The notes: generated from the sequence alone by a model not told the origin. DNA of 42,249 bases from Actinomycetota bacterium (GCA_016185305.1 JACPNV010000077.1:1-42249), one strand, 5' to 3'; positions 1 through 7,726 are shown, numbered from the stretch's first letter. Made by a program: numbers and translations.

Positions 1-116
1 CGACCTGGGCCGCCGAACGCGCCACAACCGGCGCGGCCCCCGGCCCAGTTCGGCAGGCGCGGCGACCTGGGCCGCCGAACGCGCCACAACCGGCGCGGCC
101 CACGGCCCAGTTCGGC
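1..116. repeat. Two tandem copies of a 54-bp hairpin-forming repeat
   Basis: Bases 1-54 recur at 63-116 with one difference (c at 40 versus a at 102), giving a 62-bp period with an 8-bp spacer. Each copy can fold on itself: CGACCTGGGCCG at its left end pairs with CGGCCCAGTTCG at its right end with one G-T mismatch, and GGCCGC and GCGGCC lie inside. The copies end about 20 bp before the first gene. They may be an intergenic palindromic repeat or the tail of an upstream terminator; the window edge hides what precedes them. Confidence 0.8.
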
Positions 117-124
117 TCGGGTGC

Positions 125-130
125 AATGAT
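125..130 (+). promoter_or_regulatory. Weak -10-like hexamer before the YceI gene
   Basis: AATGAT ends 6 nt before the ATG at 137, the spacing seen at many genes in this window. It matches TANNNT only at positions 2 and 6, so the call is weak. No Shine-Dalgarno sequence precedes this start. Confidence 0.35.
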
Positions 131-136
131 CGGGCG

Positions 137-655
137 ATGCGCTATGAACTCGATCCCGAGCGATCGACGGTCGACATCCACGCGTCGTCCAGCGTTCACC
201 CGATCCACACGAAGGCAAGGGTGAGCGGATGGTTCGAGGCAACCTTCGAGGGCGACGGCGGCATCGACGGCAGCGCCCCGCTCGGTGGCTACATCGAGTT
301 CGACCTCAGCCGGATGCGCTCGGGCAACCCGCTGGTCGATCGCGAATCAGAACGGCGCCTGCAGGTTCGCCGCTACCCGACGGTGAGCGGCGAGCTCACG
401 GCGCTCTCGGCCAGCGCCGAACCCGACGCCTTCGCCGCGAGCGGCGAGCTCACCTTCCACGGCGTCACCCGCGAGATCAGAGGCATGCTGCGCATCGAAC
501 GGTCCCGCGGCGAGCTCACGCTGTCAGGCAGCACGACGATCGACGTGACCGATTTCGACGTGCAGCCGCCGAGCCTCCTGGTGATCAAGGTCCACAAAGA
601 GGTTCGGGTCGAGCTCGCGGCCATCGCCCGCCCCGCCGAGCAGGTTCAGGACTGA
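137..655 (+). CDS. YceI-like domain protein
   Basis: The 172-residue protein has the layout of the YceI family, lipocalin-like beta-barrels that bind polyisoprenoid or other amphipathic lipids. It begins MRYELDPERSTVDIHASSSV, has the family's central region around LVDRESERRLQVRRYPT (new-site and 'F/YP' segment) and ends with repeated amphipathic strands. No signal peptide is present, unlike E. coli YceI, so a cytoplasmic location is inferred. It stands alone on the plus strand and converges on the acyl-CoA dehydrogenase, whose stop codon lies only 9 bp away. The ligand is unknown. Confidence 0.8.
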   Translation: MRYELDPERSTVDIHASSSVHPIHTKARVSGWFEATFEGDGGIDGSAPLGGYIEFDLSRMRSGNPLVDRESERRLQVRRYPTVSGELTALSASAEPDAFAASGELTFHGVTREIRGMLRIERSRGELTLSGSTTIDVTDFDVQPPSLLVIKVHKEVRVELAAIARPAEQVQD

Positions 656-663
656 GCGTGAGC

Positions 664-1863
664 TCAACTTCGTGGCACTTGCGACCACGGCAGCTCCTTG
701 TCGGTGCGGGGCTCGCCGGGAAGGCCGAGGACGCGCTCGCCGAGGATGTTGCGCTGGATCTCCGATGTGCCGCCCTCGATGGAGTTCGCACGCGACCGGA
801 GGAAGAGTTTGCGCGAGCTGCCGGGCGGCCCGATCAGCCCGATCGTCTCGGAGCGGCGCATCGTGTAGTCGTAGTCCACGAGGCTTCGCGGGCCGAGCAG
901 GTCGACACACAGCTCGTAGATCTGCTTGTTCACCTCCGCGAACATCAGCTTCGCGATCGAGCCCTCGGGGCCGGGGTTGCCCGCCTTGCGGTTCTGCGAT
1001 GCCCGGATGTTGGTGAGGCGCAGCGCTTCGGCCTCGACCCACAGCTGCATGAGACGGTCGCGACTGGCCGGGTTCCTGTCGAGCGCCTCTTCCTTCCAGA
1101 TCCGTATCGCTTCCGCGATCGCACCCGAACCCCGGGCGGGCGGAGCCGACGCGCCGCTCCCGATCGTCGTGCGCTCGTTCATGAGCGTCGTCATCGAGAC
1201 GCGCCAGCCGTCGCCGACGTCGCCGATGCGGTCGCCGTCGGGCACGCGCACCTCGGTCAGGTACACCTCGTTGAACTCGGCCTCACCGGTCATCTGGCGG
1301 AGCGGGCGAACCTCGACGCCGTCGGCGTGCATGTCGATGCCGAAGTAGGTGAGCCCCTTGTGCTTCGGAGCTTCGGGGTCGGTGCGAGCGACGAGCATGC
1401 CGCGATCGGCGATGTGAGCAAACGTGTTCCACACCTTCTGGCCCGTGACGATCCACTCATCACCATCGCGGACGGCCTTGCACGCGAGGCCGGCGAGGTC
1501 GGAGCCGGCGCCCGGCTCGCTGAACAGCTGGCACCAGGTTTCCTCACCGGTGAACATCGGGCGGAGCATGCGGTCGCGCACCTCGTCGGTGCCATGGGTG
1601 ACGACCGTCGGCCCGGCGAGTGTCAGGCCGAAGAAGAGCCGGTGATCGGCAGCCCTCGCACCGGCATCGTGCAACCGCTTGTCGACGGCTTGTTGCAGCT
1701 TCGGCGGCACGCCGATCCCGCCATAGCCCTCGGGGAAGTGCACCCACGCCAGGCCGAGGTCGTACTGCCGTCCCCGGAACTCGATGGGATCGGTGGTGCG
1801 CGGGTCGAGCTCGTCGAGGAGCTGATCGACCCGCTCCTTCAGGATGCCTTCGGCGTCAATCAC
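664..1863 (-). CDS. Acyl-CoA dehydrogenase
   Basis: This FAD enzyme would oxidise an acyl-CoA to the 2-enoyl-CoA and pass electrons to ETF. Family signatures are clear: the middle domain with FSEPGAGSDLAGL and VWNTFAHIADRG, the strand segment VRPLRQMTGEAEFNEVY, and the C-terminal motif SIEGGTSEIQRNILGERVLG next to the flavin and substrate site. Length (399 aa) is normal. I prefer the GTG at 1863 because TACCCT lies 7 nt before it and no Shine-Dalgarno precedes it; an in-frame ATG at 1869 would add two residues. It follows the DUF2510 gene by 39 bp but may have its own promoter. The substrate is not predictable, though the pattern resembles actinobacterial FadE-type enzymes used in fatty acid or steroid side-chain breakdown. 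Confidence 0.93.
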   Translation of the reverse strand: MIDAEGILKERVDQLLDELDPRTTDPIEFRGRQYDLGLAWVHFPEGYGGIGVPPKLQQAVDKRLHDAGARAADHRLFFGLTLAGPTVVTHGTDEVRDRMLRPMFTGEETWCQLFSEPGAGSDLAGLACKAVRDGDEWIVTGQKVWNTFAHIADRGMLVARTDPEAPKHKGLTYFGIDMHADGVEVRPLRQMTGEAEFNEVYLTEVRVPDGDRIGDVGDGWRVSMTTLMNERTTIGSGASAPPARGSGAIAEAIRIWKEEALDRNPASRDRLMQLWVEAEALRLTNIRASQNRKAGNPGPEGSIAKLMFAEVNKQIYELCVDLLGPRSLVDYDYTMRRSETIGLIGPPGSSRKLFLRSRANSIEGGTSEIQRNILGERVLGLPGEPRTDKELPWSQVPRS

Positions 1864-1870
1864 GCCCATG

Positions 1871-1876
1871 AGGGTA
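1871..1876 (-). promoter_or_regulatory. -10 hexamer for the acyl-CoA dehydrogenase
   Basis: TACCCT on the minus strand ends 7 nt before the GTG at 1863. It favours that start, read from a leaderless transcript, over the ATG at 1869, which would sit only 1 nt from the hexamer. Confidence 0.5.
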
Positions 1877-1902
1877 TTCGTGCAAGTGCGTTAAATGGAA
1901 AC

Positions 1903-2721
1903 TCACGGCGCGGTGGAGGTGGTGGACGCGATCGTCGTGGTCGTGGGCGGGAGCGTCGTCGTGGTCGTGGGCGGGAGCGTGGTCGTGGTCGTGCTCGTCG
2001 ACGTGGTCGATGTGCTGGTCGACGTGCTCGTCGACGTCGTGCTGGTCGACGTGGTCGTTGTCGATGTGGTCGACGCCGGCTCCTTGCTCGCCCACGGCTG
2101 CCAGAGCAGCAGGACGATCACGGCGACGAGCACGAAGGCGATGACGAGGATCGCGGCGATCAACCCGCCGTTGCCCGTCGGCGGTCTGATCGCGCTCGGC
2201 ACGCTCGCCGCGGTCTGGCTCGTCCATCTGGTTCCGTCCCAGTAGCGCACGCGGTCGGGCGCATCGGGGTCGGGGTACCAGCCCGGACGCTGGCTGTCGT
2301 CGGCAGGCTTGGCGTCGCGCTTCCACTTCTTGCCGTCCCAGTAGCGGACGAGCTCGACGTGATGCGGGTCGGGGTACCACCCCTCGAGGGCGTCGCCCGC
2401 GGGTCGCGCGTCTTCGGTCCACGAGCTGCCGTCCCAGTACCGCAACAGCCCGTCCTGGCGCGGGTGGGGATACCAGCCTGGTCCACCACCGCCCGCGGGC
2501 CGCGTGCGGTCGATGTACTGCTGCCCGTCCCAATACCGCTCGAGGCCTGGACGACCCGTCGGGTCGGCGAACCATCCCGATTGGCCGGGCGTCGGATGGG
2601 CTGTCGTCGGCGGTCCACCCGGCGCGGGAGCGCCACCACCCATCGGAACGGTGGGATCGACGCCGCCCCCGCTGGTGGGCGGAGTCGGGAACGCTTCGGT
2701 CGGGTCGTTCGGATCACTCAT
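1903..2721 (-). CDS. Membrane protein with four DUF2510 repeats and a Ser/Thr-rich tail
   Basis: The 272-residue protein opens with a Pro/Gly-rich stretch, then carries four consecutive copies of the actinobacterial DUF2510 motif (GWY-DP------RYWDG--W), for example PGWYPHPRQDGLLRYWDG and EGWYPDPHHVELVRYWDG. One membrane segment follows (GLIAAILVIAFVLVAVIVLL), then about 55 residues made almost only of Thr, Ser and Pro. The predicted layout is cytoplasmic repeats, one helix and an exposed flexible tail, perhaps glycosylated. DUF2510 has no firmly assigned activity. The ATG follows GAGGA by about 5 nt and lies 10 bp after the menB stop, so co-transcription with menB is likely. Confidence 0.85.
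   Translation of the reverse strand: MSDPNDPTEAFPTPPTSGGGVDPTVPMGGGAPAPGGPPTTAHPTPGQSGWFADPTGRPGLERYWDGQQYIDRTRPAGGGGPGWYPHPRQDGLLRYWDGSSWTEDARPAGDALEGWYPDPHHVELVRYWDGKKWKRDAKPADDSQRPGWYPDPDAPDRVRYWDGTRWTSQTAASVPSAIRPPTGNGGLIAAILVIAFVLVAVIVLLLWQPWASKEPASTTSTTTTSTSTTSTSTSTSTSTTSTSTTTTTLPPTTTTTLPPTTTTIASTTSTAP
1931..1978. repeat. Two tandem 24-bp units inside the DUF2510 gene tail
   Basis: Bases 1931-1954 and 1955-1978 are the same 24-mer except for the first base. They encode repeated Pro-Pro-Thr-Thr-Thr-Thr-type octapeptides in the Thr-rich tail. The surrounding sequence is a looser GTC/GTG repeat, so this stretch is likely to vary in length between strains. Confidence 0.8.
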
Positions 2722-2731
2722 CGGTCCTCGC

Positions 2732-3631
2732 TCAGAAGTGCCACGGGAAGTCGGACCAGTCTGGCGCGCGCTTCTCGAGGAACGAGTCGCGACCTTCGGC
2801 TGCTTCGTCGGTCATGTACGCGAGCCTCGTCGCCTCGCCAGCGAACACCTGCTGGCCGACCAGGCCGTCGTCGATGAGGTTGAAGGCGAACTTGAGCATG
2901 CGCTGCGCGGTGGGGCTCTTGCCGTTGACCTTCGCTCCCCATTCGAGGGCGACCCGCTCGAGGTCGGCGTGGTCGACCACGGCGTTGACCATCCCCATGC
3001 GGTGCGCGTCGTCCGCGGTGTACTCGTCGCCGAGGAAGAAGATCTCGCGGGCGAACTTCTGGCCGACCTGGCGGGCGAGGTACGCGGAACCGAAGCCGCC
3101 GTCGAAGCTCGCCACGTCGGCGTCGGTCTGCTTGAAGCGCGCGTGCTCGCGGCTGGCGATGGTGAGGTCGCAGACGACGTGCAGGCTGTGCCCACCGCCC
3201 GCGGCCCAACCGGGCACGACGCCGATGACGACCTTGGGCATCATGCGTATGAGGCGCTGCACCTCGAGGATGTGCAACCGGCCCGTGCGCGCCGGGTCGA
3301 CCGAGTCGGCCGTGTCGCCCTCGGCGTACTTGTACCCATCCTTGCCGCGGATGCGTTGGTCGCCACCCGAACAGAAGGCCCAGACCCCGTCGCGCGGCGA
3401 GGGGCCGTTCCCGGTGAGCAGCACGCAACCGACATCGCTCGACATGCGAGCGTGATCGAGGGCGCGGTAGAGCTCGTCGACCGTCGCCGGCCGGAACGCG
3501 TTGCGCACCTCGGGCCGGTCGAAGGCGATGCGAACGGTGCCGTGATCGTTGGCGCGGTGGTAGGTGATGTCCTCGAAGTCGAACCCCTCGACTGGGTGCC
3601 ACGCGTCGGTGTCGAACAGTTCAGAGACCAT
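2732..3631 (-). CDS. menB: 1,4-dihydroxy-2-naphthoyl-CoA synthase
   Basis: MenB closes the second ring of menaquinone by an intramolecular Claisen condensation of o-succinylbenzoyl-CoA. The 299-residue protein carries the crotonase fold and MenB-specific signatures: the CoA site WAFCSGGDQRIRG, the oxyanion region WAAGGGHSLHVVCDLTIAS, and KQTDADVASFDGGFGSAYLA with the conserved catalytic Asp, then FLGDEYTADDAHRMGMVN. Length and the long N-terminal extension match actinobacterial MenB. The start at 3631 has no Shine-Dalgarno but has TAACCT 6 nt upstream. It is divergent from the DNA ligase gene with 40 bp between the starts. No other men genes are in the window. Confidence 0.96.
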   Translation of the reverse strand: MVSELFDTDAWHPVEGFDFEDITYHRANDHGTVRIAFDRPEVRNAFRPATVDELYRALDHARMSSDVGCVLLTGNGPSPRDGVWAFCSGGDQRIRGKDGYKYAEGDTADSVDPARTGRLHILEVQRLIRMMPKVVIGVVPGWAAGGGHSLHVVCDLTIASREHARFKQTDADVASFDGGFGSAYLARQVGQKFAREIFFLGDEYTADDAHRMGMVNAVVDHADLERVALEWGAKVNGKSPTAQRMLKFAFNLIDDGLVGQQVFAGEATRLAYMTDEAAEGRDSFLEKRAPDWSDFPWHF

Positions 3632-3637
3632 CGCGGG

Positions 3638-3643
3638 AGGTTA
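3638..3643 (-). promoter_or_regulatory. -10 hexamer for menB
   Basis: TAACCT on the minus strand ends 6 nt before the menB ATG at 3631, so the transcript is probably leaderless. It lies within the 40-bp space shared with the divergent ligase promoter. Confidence 0.55.
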
Positions 3644-3659
3644 CTGGCAGTTGCTACGG

Positions 3660-3665
3660 CACAAT
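3660..3665 (+). promoter_or_regulatory. -10 hexamer for the DNA ligase
   Basis: CACAAT ends 6 nt before the ATG at 3672 and supports that start. The reading frame stays open upstream to 3564, but the extra codons lie antisense to the start of menB. Confidence 0.55.
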
Positions 3666-3671
3666 CGCGGC

Positions 3672-5288
3672 ATGCTGCTCTCCGATCTCGTCGCGACCAG
3701 CGATCGCGTGGCCAACACGTCGTCCCGCTCGACCAAGCGCGACGAGATCGCCGAGCTGTTGCGCGGGCTCGATGCTCGCGAGATGTCCGTCGCCGTCGGG
3801 TTCCTCACGGGTGAGGCGCGCCAAGGGCGGATCGGCGTGGGGTGGGCGACGGTCGGCCACATCGACACCGCACCCGCCAGCACTCCGAGCCTCATGATCC
3901 TCGACGTGGATGCGACGCTTGACCGCTTGGCGCGCATCAGCGGCAGCGGCTCGAACGCCGCACGAGCGGCCGAGCTCGACCTCGTCTTCGGGCGCGCGAC
4001 CGCCGCCGAGCAGTCCTTCCTGCGCCGGCTGCTCATCGGCGAGCTGCGCCAGGGTGCGCTCGAAGGAGTGATGCTCGACGCGATCGCGAAGGCCGCAGGC
4101 GTGCCGGCCACCGCGGTGCGGCGCGCGTTCATGTTGAGCGGCGACCTCGGCACGACCGCGACCGCGGCGCTCACCAAAGGCCGTGTCGGCCTCGATGCCA
4201 CCGGCCTCACCGTGCTGCGCGGCATCCAGCCGATGCTGGCGTCGACGGCGAACTCGATCGACGACGCCCTGACCGCGACTCCGGGCAAGCCGATGTCGGT
4301 GGAGTGGAAGCTCGACGGCGCTCGCATCCAGGTCCACCGCGACGGCGACGACGTACGCATCTACACACGCAACCTCAACGAAGTGAGCGCTCGATTGCCC
4401 GAGATCGTGGCCGTGGCGCGAAGCCTGCCGGTGACGAGCTTCGTGCTCGACGGCGAGGTGCTCGGCTACCTCGGCGACGGCTCACTGGCCGACACCGTCG
4501 ACGGCGCCATTCAGTCCGCCGCGCCCCAGCGATTCCAGGACACGATCAGCACGTTCAGTCGTGAACATGACGACGGCGCTCCCGCGACCGCGCTCCTCCG
4601 ACCGTTCTTCTTCGATGTGCTGCACGCCGACGGCCGCGACCTCATCGACGATCCACTTGCCGACCGGCGGGTGACGCTGTCGGAAGTGGCGCCGAACCAC
4701 CGCATCCCGGGCATCATCACGGCCGATGAGCTCGAGGCCAAGGCGTTCCTCGACGACGCCATCGCCACCGGGCACGAGGGAGTGATGGTCAAGGACCTGG
4801 CCAGCCCCTACGCGGCCGGTCGCCGCGGCAAGTCGTGGCGAAAGGTCAAGCCGGTGCGCTTGCTCGATCTCGTCGTGATCGCGGTCGAGTGGGGAAGCGG
4901 CCGCCGGCAGGGCCGGCTGTCGAACCTCCACCTCGGCGCGCGCAGCCCGAACGACAACAGCTTCGTGATGGTCGGCAAGACGTTCAAAGGCCTCACCGAC
5001 GAGATCCTCGAATGGCAGACCCGCGAGCTGCTGGCCCGTGAGATCGGACGAGAAGCCGGCTTGTCCGAAGACGCTGCCCACTCCCCTGGCGGCGATCGGT
5101 GGCGCCAGGTCGTGCATGTCCGCCCTGAGCTCGTGGTCGAGATCGCGCTCGACGGCGTGCAGGCCTCGCGGCGCTACCCGGGCGGCGTGACCTTGCGGTT
5201 TGCACGCGTGCGCCGGTACCGCACCGACAAGCCCGCGTCCGAAGCCGACACCATCGACACCGTGCGCGAGCTGCTGCCGTCGCGCTGA
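3672..5288 (+). CDS. ATP-dependent DNA ligase (LigB type)
   Basis: The 538-residue enzyme would seal nicks in DNA using ATP. The N-terminal DNA-binding region (about residues 1-200) has the LLIGELRQGALEGVMLDAIA segment. The nucleotidyltransferase domain has motif I EWKLDGARIQVHR with the AMP-accepting Lys at residue 213. Motif III is seen at SFVLDGEVLGY, motif IV at GHEGVMVKDL and motif V at RGKSWRKVKPV, followed by an OB-fold domain ending RYRTDKPASEADTIDTVREL. Domain order and length match mycobacterial LigB (about 507 aa) rather than the NHEJ ligase LigD. A separate LigD-type polymerase lies about 17 kb downstream. The start was chosen from the promoter hexamer and the menB overlap. Confidence 0.93.
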   Translation: MLLSDLVATSDRVANTSSRSTKRDEIAELLRGLDAREMSVAVGFLTGEARQGRIGVGWATVGHIDTAPASTPSLMILDVDATLDRLARISGSGSNAARAAELDLVFGRATAAEQSFLRRLLIGELRQGALEGVMLDAIAKAAGVPATAVRRAFMLSGDLGTTATAALTKGRVGLDATGLTVLRGIQPMLASTANSIDDALTATPGKPMSVEWKLDGARIQVHRDGDDVRIYTRNLNEVSARLPEIVAVARSLPVTSFVLDGEVLGYLGDGSLADTVDGAIQSAAPQRFQDTISTFSREHDDGAPATALLRPFFFDVLHADGRDLIDDPLADRRVTLSEVAPNHRIPGIITADELEAKAFLDDAIATGHEGVMVKDLASPYAAGRRGKSWRKVKPVRLLDLVVIAVEWGSGRRQGRLSNLHLGARSPNDNSFVMVGKTFKGLTDEILEWQTRELLAREIGREAGLSEDAAHSPGGDRWRQVVHVRPELVVEIALDGVQASRRYPGGVTLRFARVRRYRTDKPASEADTIDTVRELLPSR

Positions 5289-5338
5289 CCGCCGCACGAA
5301 GTCGCCGTCAAAGGAGGGCGGGGCGCGTATCGACTCGT

Positions 5339-5344
5339 TATCCT
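5339..5344 (+). promoter_or_regulatory. -10 hexamer for the PAS-GAF gene
   Basis: TATCCT lies 5 nt before the GTG at 5350 and 8 nt before the GTG at 5353, so either could be a leaderless start. The AAAGGAGG at 5311-5318 is more than 30 nt away from both and is unlikely to serve them. Confidence 0.45.
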
Positions 5345-5349
5345 CGGCG

Positions 5350-6183
5350 GTGGTGGGATGGTCGGAAGCGGCACACGGAGCTTCGCGCTCGATCGACGCG
5401 GCCTACGCGGAGCGCGTCCTCGGCGCGCTCCCCGGCGCGGTGTTCGTCATCGACGGGGTGGGTCGCGTCAAGTTCGCGACAGCTCCTGCAGCTGCGCTCG
5501 TCGAGCGCACGCCGGGCGAGCTCGTCGGCATGTCGGTCCTCGAGTTCGTGAGCGAGGAGAGTGCCTGGATGTACGCCGCCGCCGTCGCCATGGCGACCGA
5601 CTACGCCGATGTGATCACCGGTCCGTTGCGAGTGACGTTCACCGCCGGCGGGGAGGAACGCCGCGTCGACGTCTGGGCGACGAACCGGCTCGACGATCCC
5701 GGGATCGAAGGCATCGTCTGCCTTGTCAACGCCGAGACGGCAGCGGTCTGGCTGGGCGAAGCGATGGAAGCCGCCGGCACCGGCGCTCCGCCCTCGACGA
5801 TCGCGAGCCGCGTCGTCACGGCCATGCGCGGGCACCCCGTCGCGGCCGATGCGATCGTGCTGAGCCCGACGCCAGACGGTCTGGGCCCCGTCGTGCCCAC
5901 GAAGCTCGACCGCCGCCTGTACCGCGGTCGGGGACCCTGGCACGAGACGTTGGCCACCGGGTCGCGGCGGCATGTCGACGCCGCCGATCTCGGGGCCGAT
6001 CTTCAGCAGGCGGCCACGACCGCGGGCTATGAGGCGCTGTGGGTCGAACCCGTCCTCGGCCGCGACTCGCAGGTCATCGCGGTCCTGTTGCTCTGGAAGG
6101 CGCGGCCCGGTGGCCCGAGCCCGAACCAGCTCTCGTCCATCCACCAAGCGGCCGCCATCCTCCGCCTGTGCTGGCCGGCATGA
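5350..6183 (+). CDS. PAS domain plus GAF-like sensor protein without output domain
   Basis: About 277 residues. Residues 15-125 form a PAS domain (AERVLGALPGAVFVIDGVGR, then ERTPGELVGMSVLEFV and a five-stranded tail). A GAF-like region follows, ending EALWVEPVLGRDSQVIAVLL and a final helix. The protein stops there, with no kinase, GGDEF, EAL or DNA-binding domain. Its two domains parallel the first two domains of the diguanylate cyclase at 9549-10952. Role unknown; it may sense a small molecule or redox state and act on a partner. The frame is open upstream to 5200, but that part overlaps the ligase. It lies 61 bp after the ligase. Confidence 0.7.
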   Translation: MVGWSEAAHGASRSIDAAYAERVLGALPGAVFVIDGVGRVKFATAPAAALVERTPGELVGMSVLEFVSEESAWMYAAAVAMATDYADVITGPLRVTFTAGGEERRVDVWATNRLDDPGIEGIVCLVNAETAAVWLGEAMEAAGTGAPPSTIASRVVTAMRGHPVAADAIVLSPTPDGLGPVVPTKLDRRLYRGRGPWHETLATGSRRHVDAADLGADLQQAATTAGYEALWVEPVLGRDSQVIAVLLLWKARPGGPSPNQLSSIHQAAAILRLCWPA

Positions 6184-6230
6184 GCTGGCCGGGGTGGTCG
6201 GCCCATCGAGCCTCCCCGGTTGATCTGAGC

Positions 6231-6236
6231 TAGATT
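6231..6236 (+). promoter_or_regulatory. -10 hexamer for the lyase-tetR unit
   Basis: TAGATT matches TANNNT and would start a transcript near 6243 with a leader of about 60 nt. It is the same hexamer as at 19155-19160. Here the gene has a proper Shine-Dalgarno sequence, so translation is led. Confidence 0.45.
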
Positions 6237-6254
6237 CATGTTTCATGGATCATG
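6236..6254. repeat. Three TCATG direct repeats with 7-bp period
   Basis: TCATG occurs at 6236, 6243 and 6250, exactly 7 bp apart, across the expected transcription start. The next gene but one encodes a TetR regulator, so these could be operator half-sites. They are short and could also arise by chance. Confidence 0.5.
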
Positions 6255-6255
6255 G

Positions 6256-6291
6256 CCGGCGAGACGACCGGCGAGACGGCCGGCGAGACAA
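6256..6291. repeat. Three tandem 12-bp repeats in the lyase leader
   Basis: The unit CCGGCGAGACNN is repeated at 6256, 6268 and 6280 without gaps and ends 3 bp before the Shine-Dalgarno sequence. It lies in the predicted untranslated leader. A Gly-Glu-Thr frame through it is open from an ATG at 6252 but has no ribosome site. Confidence 0.85.
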
Positions 6292-6293
6292 GT

Positions 6294-6298
6294 GGAGG
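6294..6298 (+). promoter_or_regulatory. Shine-Dalgarno site deciding the lyase start
   Basis: GGAGG lies 5 nt before the GTG at 6304. This selects that GTG over the in-frame ATG at 6238, which lies in the promoter/leader and has no ribosome site. Confidence 0.75.
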
Positions 6299-6303
6299 TC
6301 GCG

Positions 6304-7719
6304 GTGAGCGACAGGCACCCGTACGAAGACAGGTTCGGCGTCATCCGCGGCATGCCCGGCAAGGGCCGGCCCCGCGACGAGATCCTCGCCGAGATGAAGT
6401 GGATGGGCGAAGAAGAAGACAAGGTGTGGCAGACCGGCAAGTGCTCCGGAACCATGTATTGCGGCGACATGGAGCACTACGCGTTCTTGAACGAAGCGTT
6501 CTCGAACTTCAGCCATGTGAACGTGCTCCAGCGCGACATGTGTCCGAGCGCGAGCAAGTTCGAGAGCGAGATCATCGCGATGACGCTCGACATGCTCCAC
6601 GCGGACGCAGTCGGGTCGCACCACCCCGATTCGGTGCCATGCGGTTCGGTGACGTCGGGCGGAACCGACAGCATCGTGACCGCGATGCTCGCCTACCGCG
6701 ACTGGGCGCGGGCCGAGAAGGGCATCACCCAGCCAAACGCCATCCTCCCCATCACCGCGCATCCCGCCTTCGACAAGGGCTGCCATCTCTTCGGCATCGA
6801 GCCGATCAAAGCGCCGGTCGACCCGGACACGACGCTTGTCGACATGGGCTTCGTGCGCGACCACATCGACGACAACACGATCGTGCTCGTCGGCTCGGCC
6901 GGGAACTATCCCTACGGCACCATCGACCCGATCGAGGCCCTGTCCGATCTCGCGCTCGAGCACGACATCGGGCTGCACGTCGACGGCTGCCTCGGCGGGT
7001 TCATCCTCCCGTGGGGCCAAGAGCTCGGCTACGACATTCCGATCTTCGACTTCCGCCTTCCCGGTGTCACGACCATCTCGGCCGACACCCACAAGTACGG
7101 ATACGGCCTCAAAGGCACGTCGGTGCTGTCCTACCGCGAGCACAGCCTCCGCAACCACCAGTACTTCACGTCGACCGACTGGCCGGGTGGCAAGTACCTC
7201 TCGCCCGGTCTCGCCGGGTCGCGCAGCGGCGGCCTGATCGCGGCCACGTGGGCCTCGATGGTGAGCAACGGCCGTGAGGGCTATCTCGCCTACGCCAAGC
7301 AGATCTTCGAGGCGTCCTACGCCATGCAGGACGCCGTCAAGTCACACGACGAGCTCAAGCTCATGGGCCAGCCGACGTGGTGCTTCTCGTTCACGTCGGA
7401 AGTGTTCGACATCTACCACGTCAACGACTTCATGAAGGAGCGGGGCTGGCGGTTCAACGGCCAGCAGTACCCGAACGCGGTCCACATGTGCGTCACCCGG
7501 CCGCAAACCCAACCCGGCGTCGTCGAGACGTTCGCCAACGACCTCGCCGAAGCCGTGAAGTACGCGCTGAGCCCACCGCGGGAGCAACCCATCTCGGGTG
7601 CGATCTACGGCGGTGTGCCCGGTGGGCCCACGCCGGAAGTAGGTGCTTTCATCCGCGACGTCATGTTCGGCATGCTCGACGGCATGCAGGATGTCCCCAC
7701 CTCGCCGACCGGGAGCTGA
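6304..7719 (+). CDS. PLP-dependent lyase/decarboxylase, sphingosine-1-phosphate lyase type
   Basis: This 471-residue enzyme belongs to the group II PLP-dependent decarboxylases and most resembles sphingosine-1-phosphate lyase. Evidence: the substrate loop KCSGTMYCGD, CGSVTSGGTDSIVTA in the cofactor-phosphate region, GLHVDGCLGGFI with the pyridine-binding Asp, and SADTHKYGYGLKGTSVL with the PLP Lys at residue 264. Eukaryotic lyases have an N-terminal membrane anchor; none is seen here, so it is likely soluble. Expected chemistry is cleavage of a long-chain base phosphate to an aldehyde and phosphoethanolamine, or decarboxylation of a related amino acid. A tetR gene follows after 7 bp, so they form a unit. 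The substrate is an inference. Confidence 0.85.
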   Translation: MSDRHPYEDRFGVIRGMPGKGRPRDEILAEMKWMGEEEDKVWQTGKCSGTMYCGDMEHYAFLNEAFSNFSHVNVLQRDMCPSASKFESEIIAMTLDMLHADAVGSHHPDSVPCGSVTSGGTDSIVTAMLAYRDWARAEKGITQPNAILPITAHPAFDKGCHLFGIEPIKAPVDPDTTLVDMGFVRDHIDDNTIVLVGSAGNYPYGTIDPIEALSDLALEHDIGLHVDGCLGGFILPWGQELGYDIPIFDFRLPGVTTISADTHKYGYGLKGTSVLSYREHSLRNHQYFTSTDWPGGKYLSPGLAGSRSGGLIAATWASMVSNGREGYLAYAKQIFEASYAMQDAVKSHDELKLMGQPTWCFSFTSEVFDIYHVNDFMKERGWRFNGQQYPNAVHMCVTRPQTQPGVVETFANDLAEAVKYALSPPREQPISGAIYGGVPGGPTPEVGAFIRDVMFGMLDGMQDVPTSPTGS

Positions 7720-7726
7720 TCGTCGC

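Noticed and set aside
1915..2080. The repeated GTC/GTG stretch as a CRISPR-like array
   Set aside because: There are no unique spacers of even length; it encodes the Thr/Ser-rich tail of the DUF2510 protein.
229..2877. An open plus-strand frame of 882 codons
   Set aside because: It runs antisense to the acyl-CoA dehydrogenase and DUF2510 genes and overlaps the YceI gene out of frame; the product is Arg-rich without domain motifs. Such long shadow frames are normal in DNA this GC-rich.
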